From Actinomycetes bacterium (lineage in GTDB: Bacteria > Actinomycetota > Actinomycetes > Actinomycetales > Microbacteriaceae): a DNA stretch of 27,919 nucleotides. Made by a program: the position numbers and the translations under genes. Within the stretch, counting starts at the first letter, position 1. Each line of letters begins with the position of its first letter. Of the stretch, positions 13,875-21,059 are shown one piece after another. The notes below the pieces were generated by a model. The model saw only the letters and a program-made list of their open reading frames with translations. It did no database searches and was not told where the DNA came from. Location of the stretch: contig JAEWJX010000066.1 in assembly GCA_023386365.1 (NCBI GenBank), forward strand, positions 1 through 27,919, in the 5' to 3' direction.

Positions 13875-14885
13875 CTAGTCGATCGTCACGTAGTCGGGGC
13901 CGGAGTAGTGGCCGGTGCGGAGCTTCTGACGCTGCAGCAGAACGTCGTTGAGGAGGCTCGATGCGCCGAAACGGAAGAGGTGCGGCTGCAACCACTGCTC
14001 CCCCACGGTCTCGGCCACCGTCACGAGGTATTTGATGGCGTCCTTCGAGCTGCGGATGCCGCCGGCGGGCTTCACGCCGACATACTCGCCCGTCAGACGG
14101 TGCCAGTCGCGCACAGCCTCGAGCATCAGCAGCGTCACCGGGAGGGTCGCCGCGGGCGCCACCTTGCCGGTGGAGGTCTTGATGAAGTCGCCACCGGCGA
14201 GGATCGAGAGCCACGACGCGCGGCGCACGTTGTCGTAAGTGTTCAGCTCACCCGTCTCGAGAATCACCTTGAGGCTCGCGTACGTGCCGTCGTCGCGCCG
14301 GCACGCCTCCTTCACCGCGACGATCTGCTCGAACACGGTGCCGTAGTTGCCGGAGAGGAAGGCGCCCCGGTCGATGACCATGTCGATCTCGTCCGCCCCC
14401 GCGGCCACGGCCTCGCGGGTGTCGGTCAACTTGACGCCGAGCGACGAGCGGCCGGACGGGAACGCGGTGGCGACGGCGGCGACCGAGACGAGTCCGTCAT
14501 CCGGATCGCCGTGGGCCGAACCCAGCGCCTCGACGGCGTGCGGCACCATGTCGCCGTAGACGCAGACGGCCGCCACACGCGGCGTGGACGGATCGGACGA
14601 GTCGGGCACCAGCGCCTTGGCGACCAGCGAGCGCACCTTGCCGGGGGTATCGGCACCCTCGAGCGTCGTGAGGTCGATCAGCTCGATGATGCGGTCGAGC
14701 GCCCACGCCTTCGAACTCGTCTTGATCGAGCGTGTGCCGAGGCCGGCCGCGCGCTGCTCGAGACCGACGGCGTCGACTCCGGAGAGGCCTTCGAGGTGCT
14801 GTCGGAGACTCCTCTCGGTGAGGTCGCCGCCGAGGACGCGCACAGCCCTCTCAGCGGGGGCGAGAACGTTCGTCTGCATGGTCAT
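13875..14885 (-). CDS. deoC: Deoxyribose-phosphate aldolase
   Basis: This 336-residue protein carries the DeoC signature: FIKTSTGK with the Schiff-base Lys236, VKPAGGIRS with Lys272, and the upstream DEIDMVID strand. It is a class I aldolase that splits 2-deoxyribose 5-phosphate into glyceraldehyde 3-phosphate and acetaldehyde in deoxynucleoside catabolism. It is longer than the roughly 260-residue E. coli enzyme because of an N-terminal extension of about 60 residues. The first ATG (14885) is favoured: GGAGG lies 4 bases upstream and the ATG overlaps the regulator's stop (ATGA). A second ATG two codons later is less well placed. Confidence 0.95.
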   Translation of the reverse strand: MTMQTNVLAPAERAVRVLGGDLTERSLRQHLEGLSGVDAVGLEQRAAGLGTRSIKTSSKAWALDRIIELIDLTTLEGADTPGKVRSLVAKALVPDSSDPSTPRVAAVCVYGDMVPHAVEALGSAHGDPDDGLVSVAAVATAFPSGRSSLGVKLTDTREAVAAGADEIDMVIDRGAFLSGNYGTVFEQIVAVKEACRRDDGTYASLKVILETGELNTYDNVRRASWLSILAGGDFIKTSTGKVAPAATLPVTLLMLEAVRDWHRLTGEYVGVKPAGGIRSSKDAIKYLVTVAETVGEQWLQPHLFRFGASSLLNDVLLQRQKLRTGHYSGPDYVTID

Positions 14886-15817
14886 TGGTCCTCCAGAAGG
14901 GCGCGGGCGGTGGATTCGTCGGTGATGAGCACACTGCACAGCCCGCTCATCACCACCGCTCGCGCGATGTCGTGTTTCGCCTCGCCTGCCACGACGAAGA
15001 TCGCCGTCTCCGCCTCGCGGAGTCGATCGAGCGAGATGCCCAGGGTGCGCTCGTCGAGCGCGGGGGCGACGATGTTGCCGTTGGCGTCGATGTACCGGCC
15101 GACCACGTCACCCACGGCGCCGCGGCGGGCGAGCTCGCCGACGTCTTCGGCACGCAGGTAGCCGCTGTCGACCAGGGCCGAGTTCTCATCGCCCACGCCC
15201 GCGCTGTACAGGTAGGCGTCGGCCGCTGCGGCCCGCTCGAGCACGGCCGCGACGGTGCGGTCGGCTTCGATGGCCTGCTTGGTGGAGAGGCGCTCGAGGA
15301 TCGCCGGGCTCGGCAGCAGCACGACTTCCCCGCGCCCGCGCTGGGCGATCGTCGACGCGAGCGTCGCCGCCGTTCCGGGGCGGCGATTGAGGCTCACTCC
15401 CCCGTTGATCTGCACGACGGTGACCCCGCGCGCCCAGCCGTCGGGCATGCGGTCGGCGACCTCGGTGAGGGTTCGACCCCAACTCACCCCGAGCACGTGC
15501 GGCACCGGACGGAGGCTGGTGAGGAAGTCGGCCGCGGCTTGGGCGACCCGCCCGGTGATGCCCACCTCGTTCTCGGGTGACGGGACCACGACCGCGTCGG
15601 CGAGCCCGAAGCGTTCCCGCAGGGCGCGTTCGCTGGCGAGACGGCGAGCACGAGGGTGGACGATCTCGATGCGCACGATGCCGCGCTCGCGGGCCTCGGC
15701 GAGGAGTCGCCCGGCCTTCCAGCGTGAGATGCCGAGCAGCCCGCCGATCTCATCCTGCGTCTTGTTGTCGTCGTAGTAGAGCTCGGCGACGCGCACGGCC
15801 AGCAGTTCGTCGTCCAT
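14882..15817 (-). CDS. SorC-family sugar-binding transcriptional regulator of the deo operon
   Basis: This 311-residue regulator has an N-terminal helix-turn-helix (about 18-45, TQDEIGGLLGISRWKAGRLL) followed by the phosphosugar-binding domain of the SorC family, the family to which B. subtilis DeoR belongs. It probably senses deoxyribose phosphate and controls deoC and the aldehyde dehydrogenase genes downstream. It is the first gene of the operon and its stop overlaps the deoC start, implying autoregulation. ATG 15817 follows TACCGT by 7 bases (leaderless pattern). An alternative ATG at 15856 has a GAGG site 8 bases upstream and would add 13 residues. Two inverted repeats just upstream (15860-15882) are candidate operators. 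Confidence 0.88.
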   Translation of the reverse strand: MDDELLAVRVAELYYDDNKTQDEIGGLLGISRWKAGRLLAEARERGIVRIEIVHPRARRLASERALRERFGLADAVVVPSPENEVGITGRVAQAAADFLTSLRPVPHVLGVSWGRTLTEVADRMPDGWARGVTVVQINGGVSLNRRPGTAATLASTIAQRGRGEVVLLPSPAILERLSTKQAIEADRTVAAVLERAAAADAYLYSAGVGDENSALVDSGYLRAEDVGELARRGAVGDVVGRYIDANGNIVAPALDERTLGISLDRLREAETAIFVVAGEAKHDIARAVVMSGLCSVLITDESTARALLEDQ

Positions 15818-15859
15818 CCCTTCGACGGTAACGCGCCCGGGCAGCCGATTCAACATCCG

Positions 15860-15882
15860 CGTGACCTCACGCTCATATGAGC
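15860..15882. promoter_or_regulatory. Candidate operator upstream of the deo-type operon
   Basis: Two abutting inverted repeats: CGTGACCTCACG (15860-15871; arms CGTGA/TCACG) and the perfect 12-base palindrome GCTCATATGAGC (15871-15882). They sit 43-65 bases upstream of the regulator start at 15817. Nearby ATTCAA (15848-15853) resembles the half-site known for B. subtilis DeoR. Confidence 0.5.
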
Positions 15883-15915
15883 AGGGCGCCGACAACGGCA
15901 CCCCGGATGCGCGAC

Positions 15916-16278
15916 TCAGCGGGCCTCGCGCCAATCCACGGGCCGACCCCGCAGAAGCTCGTCGAGCTGGTCGAGTCGTCGTTCCCAGAGTGCTCCTTGC
16001 GACCCCGACCCGGTCGACCCGTCGTCCACCTCCAGTCGCAGACGCGTGGACGTGCCTCGCGGACCGCCGAGCACCGGCGTCAACACCACCCGAACACGGC
16101 CGAACTCCGGCGACACCACCTCGAGCACCTCGGGTTCGTCGACGACCACACCCTCCACGCCTTCGGCGAGCTGCTCGTGAGGGTGCAGCCACCCGGCCAC
16201 GAGCACCGGATCGACCAGCGCCTCCCACACGATCTCCCGCGGGAGGTCGATGGTGCGCTCGATCCGGAGGCCGTCCAC
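15916..16278 (-). CDS. SRPBCC (AHSA1/START-like) domain protein
   Basis: This 120-residue protein has the helix-grip fold signature of AHSA1-like proteins: an early strand IERTIDLPREIVWEALVDP, a W-L-H segment, and a C-terminal amphipathic helix ending WERRLDQLDELLRG. Such proteins bind hydrophobic ligands or act as stress accessories; the function here is unknown. GTG 16278 is chosen because TAGCGT (16291-16286) lies 7 bases upstream; an in-frame GTG at 16287 would overlap that box. It stands alone between the deo operon and the transporter gene on the same strand. Confidence 0.8.
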   Translation of the reverse strand: MDGLRIERTIDLPREIVWEALVDPVLVAGWLHPHEQLAEGVEGVVVDEPEVLEVVSPEFGRVRVVLTPVLGGPRGTSTRLRLEVDDGSTGSGSQGALWERRLDQLDELLRGRPVDWREAR

Positions 16279-16325
16279 GTGCGCCACGCTACGCGCGATG
16301 GCTCATCCGCGCACCGGATCGCGTG

Positions 16326-17624
16326 TCAGAGTTCCGCGTCGACCGTGCGGTTGCGGGCGAGGATCGCGGCGGCCGGCAGCACCAGCACGACGACCGAGAG
16401 CAGGAAGATCAGCGGCACCGTCCAGGCGTCCGTCGCGTCGTGGAGGGCGCCGACCGCGAACGGTCCGATCGCGCCCAGAAGATAGCCGACCGTCTGCACG
16501 AAACCGGACAGTGCCACGGTGGTCGCCGGGGTGCGGGTGCGCAGGTTGATGAGCACCAGCGCCAGGGGGAAGAGCAACGGACCGAGACCCGAACTGGCGA
16601 TCCACAGCGCCGGCGCCGCCGCGGGCGCGATCAGCAGCCCCAGATACCCCACCGCGAAGAACGCGACGCCCAGCAGCGCAAGCCAGGCGGCACTCCGAGG
16701 GAAGCGCGCGGTGATCACCGGGATGAGGAGCCCCGCCGGGAACCCCATGAACGCGTACAACGCCAGCAGGGCACCGGCGGCAGCCGGGTCGACGCCGGCG
16801 TCATCGGCCAACAGCTTGGGAAGCCACGCGAAGCTCGCGTAGGCGCCGAGGCTCGACGAACCGAAGATCACCCCGATCGCCCACGCCGTCGGCGACCGCA
16901 GCATCCGCACGCCGAGACGAGACGACGGCCGCTCCTCCGGATGCTCGACGGCCGCCTCGGTGGCCGCCGCCTGGGCGTCCCCCAGTTCGATCGCGCCGAG
17001 CTCGATTGGGCCGGTGCGCACATCCTCCGTGTCCGGAGCTTCGACGGGCACCGGACGACGTTCGAGGAGGATCGCCACCCACGGAACGGCCGCGATCGCC
17101 GAGACGACGAGCCACATTGCGAGCGATGTCCGCCATCCGGCGGTATCCGCCACGGGAACCGCCACGAGCGCCGGCACGGCCGTCGACACCGAGAGCAGCG
17201 TCGCGTAGAGCGACGTCACGAGCCCGACCCGGTCCGGGAAGTACCGGCGTACCACCGGCGGCAGCAGCACGTTGCCGACACCCACCCCGAGCAGCGTCAG
17301 GGTGCTCGCCAGGGTCAGGGTGAGCGATTCGGGCGCGAGAGCGCGGCCCAGATGGCCGAGCACCATCGCGGCGAGCGACGCGAGGAGCGCCTGCTCGAGG
17401 CCGAGACGACGGGCAATCAGGGGCGCCAGCAGACCGCTCGCCGCAAAGGCGAGCGGCGGGGTGGCGCCGATGATGCCCAAGACGATCGGGTCGAGGCTGA
17501 TGTCCTCCCCGATGCGATCGAGGATCGGCGAAAGAGCGGCGACCGGGGTGCGGAGGCTCAGCGCGACCAGCAGGATGCCGACGAGGGCCAGGCTGCGCCC
17601 CGCCCACAGTGGACGCTGCGTCAC
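16326..17624 (-). CDS. MFS transporter, CynX/NimT family
   Basis: This 432-residue protein has about 12 hydrophobic helices and the conserved first-helix signature SLRTPVAALSPILDRIGEDI seen in CynX/NimT-type major facilitator proteins (cyanate / 2-nitroimidazole transporters). The central cytoplasmic loop, between helices 6 and 7, is acidic. Substrate cannot be assigned. The GTG at 17624 overlaps the ribF stop (GTGA), so it is translationally coupled as the last gene of the ribF cluster. Longer upstream frames are antisense-like extensions over ribF and are not used. Confidence 0.88.
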   Translation of the reverse strand: MTQRPLWAGRSLALVGILLVALSLRTPVAALSPILDRIGEDISLDPIVLGIIGATPPLAFAASGLLAPLIARRLGLEQALLASLAAMVLGHLGRALAPESLTLTLASTLTLLGVGVGNVLLPPVVRRYFPDRVGLVTSLYATLLSVSTAVPALVAVPVADTAGWRTSLAMWLVVSAIAAVPWVAILLERRPVPVEAPDTEDVRTGPIELGAIELGDAQAAATEAAVEHPEERPSSRLGVRMLRSPTAWAIGVIFGSSSLGAYASFAWLPKLLADDAGVDPAAAGALLALYAFMGFPAGLLIPVITARFPRSAAWLALLGVAFFAVGYLGLLIAPAAAPALWIASSGLGPLLFPLALVLINLRTRTPATTVALSGFVQTVGYLLGAIGPFAVGALHDATDAWTVPLIFLLSVVVLVLPAAAILARNRTVDAEL

Positions 17625-18580
17625 GGACGCGCCGCCAGAATGTCGCGAGCGCGAGCGGAGTCGGAGCTGATCTTCTCTACCAGCGCCTCCAGCGAGTCGA
17701 ACTTCTCCATCCCGCGCACGAAGTCGACGAACGCGAGCTCGAGCGTACGGCCGTAGAGGTCGAGATCCACGTCGAGCAGGTGCGCCTCCGCCTGATGCTG
17801 CGGCACCCCATCGAACGTGGGGTTGTTTCCGATGGAGACCGCGGCGGGGTACCGCACGCCATCGACGGTCGCCCACGCGGCGTAGACGCCGTCGGCGGGG
17901 AGGAAACCTTCCAGGCGAGCCGGGTCCAGGTTCGCGGTCGGGTAGCCGAGTTCGCGGCCACGCCGCTCGCCCGCCACGACGACCGAGCGAACCGTCGGGT
18001 AGCGTCCGAGCACGCGCGCCGCCTCGGCGACCCTCCCCGCTTCGAGCGCTTCACGGATCCACGTCGAGGAGGCGCGACGTTCCGCCGCGTCCGGGCGGTC
18101 CTCGCCGGTGCGCACGTCGTCGATCAAGACGACCTCGAACCCGAGTTCTGCGCCGAGCTGGCGCAAGAGGGCGACGTCGCCTGCGCCCTTCCGGCCGAAA
18201 CGGAAATCGCTTCCGGCGAGCACGATCCGCGCGTTCAACGCCTCGACGAGCACCTCGCGGACGAAGTCGGCGGGCTCACGGTCGGCCAGCGCCTGGTCGA
18301 AGGCGAGCATGAGCGTGGCGTCGGGCCCGACCTCCTCGAGCAGTTCGCGCTTCTGCGCGTTGCTCACCAGCGGTGACGGGCAGAAGGCGGGTGCCAGCAG
18401 CGACAGCGGGTGCCGGTCGAAGGTCACCACCACCGAACGCAGTCCGTTGGCGGCGGCGACGTCTTTCAGACGTGCGAGCACCGCGCGATGCCCCGTGTGG
18501 ACACCGTCGAACTTGCCGATCGTCACCGCGCTCGGACCGTAGCCGGCCGGAACGGATGCGAGCCCGTCGAAGAACTCCAT
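17621..18580 (-). CDS. ribF: Bifunctional riboflavin kinase / FAD synthetase
   Basis: This 319-residue protein matches RibF in length and motifs: FAD synthetase (nucleotidyltransferase) domain first, with GKFDGVHTGH (22-31) and STWIREAL, then riboflavin kinase domain with GRELGYPTANL and NNPTFDG. It phosphorylates riboflavin to FMN and adenylates FMN to FAD in the cytoplasm. ATG 18580 overlaps by one base the TGA of the upstream membrane-protein gene (TGATG). Its own stop overlaps the transporter start. In many bacteria ribF sits just after truB; here two small membrane-protein genes lie between. Confidence 0.96.
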   Translation of the reverse strand: MEFFDGLASVPAGYGPSAVTIGKFDGVHTGHRAVLARLKDVAAANGLRSVVVTFDRHPLSLLAPAFCPSPLVSNAQKRELLEEVGPDATLMLAFDQALADREPADFVREVLVEALNARIVLAGSDFRFGRKGAGDVALLRQLGAELGFEVVLIDDVRTGEDRPDAAERRASSTWIREALEAGRVAEAARVLGRYPTVRSVVVAGERRGRELGYPTANLDPARLEGFLPADGVYAAWATVDGVRYPAAVSIGNNPTFDGVPQHQAEAHLLDVDLDLYGRTLELAFVDFVRGMEKFDSLEALVEKISSDSARARDILAARP

Positions 18581-19011
18581 CAGGCCGACACCGCGGTTCG
18601 CGCACGGTGACGCAGCCACAGGATGCCGAGCACCGGGAGCGCGAGCGGGATGAACAGATAGCCGGCGCCGTACGCGCTCCACACGGTCGCCTCACGACCG
18701 AAGGGGTTCGCATCCTCGAGCCCGAGAACCTCGGGGGCCACCACCGACAGGGTGCCGACGACGAGCACACCGGCCAGTTCGAAGCTGATCGTCACCCAGG
18801 CGAGGCGGTCCCACCCGAAGGCCAGCGCCAGGGTGGCCAGTACGTAGACGACGGCGGCCACGGCCGACAGGGAGAACGCGATCGGCGCCTCATCGAAGCG
18901 GTCGATGATCTGGAACGCGGAACGACCGAGGGCGGCGATCGCGAGGATCGCGTACACGGCGACCAGGAGGCGTCCGACGCCGGTCGGTCGGGGGTGCGGC
19001 TGGGCGGACAT
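18580..19011 (-). CDS. Four-helix membrane protein in the truB-ribF cluster
   Basis: This frame encodes 143 residues with four predicted transmembrane helices and a short basic C-terminus. No domain is recognised. TAGTCT (19025-19020) lies 8 bases before the ATG, suggesting its own near-leaderless promoter. The stop shares a base with the ribF start. Its consistent hydrophobic pattern and coupling support a real gene; function unknown. Confidence 0.82.
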   Translation of the reverse strand: MSAQPHPRPTGVGRLLVAVYAILAIAALGRSAFQIIDRFDEAPIAFSLSAVAAVVYVLATLALAFGWDRLAWVTISFELAGVLVVGTLSVVAPEVLGLEDANPFGREATVWSAYGAGYLFIPLALPVLGILWLRHRARTAVSA

Positions 19012-19056
19012 CGCCCACCAGACTATCCCGCAGGCCGCCTCCCGGCTGTCTCGCGA

Positions 19057-19425
19057 CTAGGCGAGCTGGACGGTCCAGATCTGCTGCATCCGCCACAGCA
19101 TCACCGCGATGGCGAAAGCCGCCGCGCCGAGCACGACATTCGACCACCGGGTGCGCTCGATGAGGGCCCAGAAGATGGCCAGCGGCGGGATCACCAGGGC
19201 GGAGATGAGGTAGGCCCAGAACTCCACCAGGTTGCCCGTCGGCGGGTTGCCCGCCAGCGGCGCGATGATCGCGACGACCGCCTGCGCGACCAGGAGCACC
19301 TCGACCGCGCCCACCGAGAGAACGGTCAGATCGTTCGGCTTGCGCCCCGCGAGACCGAGGACGACGCAGAGCAGCCCGACGGCACAGGCGATGACGACCT
19401 GCACGATCGTGAACGGCAGGATCAC
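19057..19425 (-). CDS. Four-helix membrane protein coupled to truB
   Basis: This frame encodes 122 residues with four hydrophobic helices and little soluble sequence. No catalytic motif is recognised. GTG 19425 overlaps the truB stop (GTGA) and has a GGAGG site 7 bases upstream inside the end of truB, so it is clearly translated after truB. Its size and fold resemble the neighbouring membrane protein 18580-19011, but I see no convincing sequence identity between the two. Confidence 0.82.
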   Translation of the reverse strand: MILPFTIVQVVIACAVGLLCVVLGLAGRKPNDLTVLSVGAVEVLLVAQAVVAIIAPLAGNPPTGNLVEFWAYLISALVIPPLAIFWALIERTRWSNVVLGAAAFAIAVMLWRMQQIWTVQLA

Positions 19426-20336
19426 GGGAGGACCTCCTGGGTCGGCAGTCCGAGCAGCACACGCGCGCGGCCACGGCGGAGTTCGACGAGGGCGGCGAGA
19501 TGACCCTCCGGGGTGAGCGCGGCGGCGATGTCCGTGTCGGGGGCGTCGACCTCGACCCGCTTGCCGTGTGCGAGGTCGCGCACGGTGTCGGCGTCGAGCC
19601 TCAGCACCGGGAACAGTCGGGACGCGACCTCCGCCGGGTCGAGCAGCCGCGAAGCGGCGTCGAACCGCTCGGCGACGTCCGGATCGACGCGCGGATCGGG
19701 CAGGATCGCGCCGTCGGCAACGGAGAACGGCCCCACCTCGGTGCGACGAAGGGCCGTGAGGTGCCCGCCGACCCCGAGGTCGCGCCCCAGATCGCGAGCG
19801 AGAGCACGGATGTACGTGCCGGAGCTGCAGACAACCCGCACGTCGAGCTCCAGCGTCTCCGCGCCCCGGCGAACCGCCAGCAACTCGAACGCGTGGATGA
19901 CGACGCCCCGGGACGCCAGCTCGACCTCTTCACCGGCCCGCGCGAGGTCGTACGCCCGCCGTCCGGCGACCTTGATGGCGCTGAACGTGCTCGGCACCTG
20001 CTCGATCGGGCCTGTCAACGACGCGATTCCGGCAGCGATGGCCTCATCGGTGGTGTGCGACGCGTCGGTCCGCGCGAGCACCTCCCCTTCGGCGTCATCC
20101 GTGTCGGTGGACTCGCCCAGCCGGATGGTGGCCGTGTACTCCTTGTCGAGCCCCACCAGGTAGGTGAGCAGGCGCGTGGAACTGTCGACGCCGAGCAGCA
20201 GCAGGCCGGTCGCCATCGGGTCGAGGGTCCCCGCATGCCCGACTTTGCGGGTGCCGAGCAGTCGGCGGGCGCGCGCGACCACGTCGTGGCTCGTGACACC
20301 CTGCGGTTTGTCGACGAGCAGCAGTCCGCTTGTCAC
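19422..20336 (-). CDS. truB: tRNA pseudouridine(55) synthase
   Basis: This 304-residue protein has the TruB signature: LLLVDKPQGVTSHDVV at the N-terminus, then GHAGTLDPMATG with catalytic Asp39, the STFSAIKVAGRRAYDLAR segment, and SSGTYIRALARDLG. It converts U55 of the tRNA T-loop to pseudouridine. The GTG at 20336 overlaps the stop of the TetR gene (GTGA), so its translation is likely coupled to that regulator. Longer in-frame starts would read through the tetR region and give non-TruB sequence. Its usual partner rbfA is 7 kb away at 27402. Confidence 0.96.
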   Translation of the reverse strand: MTSGLLLVDKPQGVTSHDVVARARRLLGTRKVGHAGTLDPMATGLLLLGVDSSTRLLTYLVGLDKEYTATIRLGESTDTDDAEGEVLARTDASHTTDEAIAAGIASLTGPIEQVPSTFSAIKVAGRRAYDLARAGEEVELASRGVVIHAFELLAVRRGAETLELDVRVVCSSGTYIRALARDLGRDLGVGGHLTALRRTEVGPFSVADGAILPDPRVDPDVAERFDAASRLLDPAEVASRLFPVLRLDADTVRDLAHGKRVEVDAPDTDIAAALTPEGHLAALVELRRGRARVLLGLPTQEVLP

Positions 20337-20962
20337 GACGCCGAGTCCCGCAGATGCAGCAGCACGTCGATCTTGGTGGGCAGCATCTCGTCGAGCAGTT
20401 CGCGCACCGAGGGGTCGCTGTCGTAGTCGTCTGCCATGCGCAGCCCGACGACGGTGTTGAGCATCATGCCGTACGCGAGGAACTCGTGGGTCGCCTCCGC
20501 GTCGAGTCCCACGTCGTCGCGCAGGTAGGCGTAGACGCGTCGGAGACCGGCTCGACCGGCAGCACCGACAACGGGGTCGGAGCCGAGCATGAACGCCTGC
20601 ATGAGGCTGAGGAGCAGGCCGCGGTCGGCGAGCAGGTCGACGTAGTGGCGGCCGACGCAGCGGGCGAGCGCCTCCGGGTCGTCGCCGTCGCCGTCGGCGC
20701 GGCTCTCCTCGACGGCCGAGCGGAAGCAAGCGATGATGCGTTCGAGCGCCCGGTCGAGCACGGCCAGGAACAGGGCCTCTTTGCTGCCGAACATGCGCAC
20801 GACGTAGGGCTGGCTGACGCCGGCCGCGCGCGCGACGGCATCCGTCGTGGCCCCGTGGTAGCCGCGTTCGCCGAAGACGGCGGTTGCCGCTTCGAGGATG
20901 AGCTGGCGACGGTCCTCGGAGCGCATGCGGGTGCCGCTCGCCTCCGGGGTCGTCGTGTTCAT
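20333..20962 (-). CDS. TetR-family transcriptional repressor
   Basis: This 209-residue regulator has a typical TetR N-terminal helix-turn-helix (TDAVARAAGVSQPYVVRMFGSKEALF) and an all-helical ligand domain. It is divergent from a DHA2-type exporter and probably represses it and itself. ATG 20962 is favoured: TAACAT (20975-20970) lies 7 bases upstream, the leaderless spacing seen across this window. An in-frame ATG at 20971 would add three residues. Two matching palindromes (20972-20987, 21002-21017) lie in the divergent promoter region. The stop overlaps the truB start, so regulator and tRNA-modification enzyme share a transcript. Confidence 0.93.
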   Translation of the reverse strand: MNTTTPEASGTRMRSEDRRQLILEAATAVFGERGYHGATTDAVARAAGVSQPYVVRMFGSKEALFLAVLDRALERIIACFRSAVEESRADGDGDDPEALARCVGRHYVDLLADRGLLLSLMQAFMLGSDPVVGAAGRAGLRRVYAYLRDDVGLDAEATHEFLAYGMMLNTVVGLRMADDYDSDPSVRELLDEMLPTKIDVLLHLRDSAS

Positions 20963-20964
20963 GC

Positions 20965-20993
20965 TTGACATGTTATCAACCGATTACTAATCT
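20965..20993 (+). promoter_or_regulatory. Near-consensus sigma-70-type promoter of the DHA2 exporter
   Basis: A consensus -35 TTGACA (20965-20970), a 17-base spacer and -10 TAATCT (20988-20993). Transcription should start near 21000, giving a leader of about 60 bases with a GGAG site 5 bases before the ATG at 21060. The -35 lies inside the beginning of tetR on the other strand. Confidence 0.82.
20972..20987. promoter_or_regulatory. TetR operator site 1
   Basis: GTTATCAACCGATTAC: arms GTTATC and GATTAC around four bases, one mismatch. It fills 16 of the 17 spacer bases of the exporter promoter and overlaps the putative tetR -10 (20975-20970). It matches site 2 at 14 of 16 positions. Confidence 0.75.
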
Positions 20994-21001
20994 CGCGTTT
21001 T

Positions 21002-21017
21002 GTAATCATCCGATTAC
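21002..21017. promoter_or_regulatory. TetR operator site 2
   Basis: GTAATCATCCGATTAC: perfect arms GTAATC/GATTAC around four bases. It lies at or just after the expected exporter transcription start, 30 bases (about three helical turns) from site 1. Confidence 0.75.
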
Positions 21018-21059
21018 CACTTCTCATGCATCCGCATCGAAGGAAGGCACGGAGCCATC

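Noticed and set aside
12432..15161. 909-codon plus-strand open frame across the deo operon
   Set aside because: Antisense shadow of three well-recognised genes; no ribosome site and no recognisable motif.
15818..16228. N-terminal extension of the SorC-type regulator to a start at 16228
   Set aside because: The extra sequence is Arg/Gly/Ala-rich and covers the SRPBCC gene in another frame; SorC regulators are about 310-330 residues.
17625..17876. N-terminal extension of the CynX-type transporter
   Set aside because: It overlaps ribF in another frame; GTG 17624 overlaps the ribF stop and begins just before helix 1.
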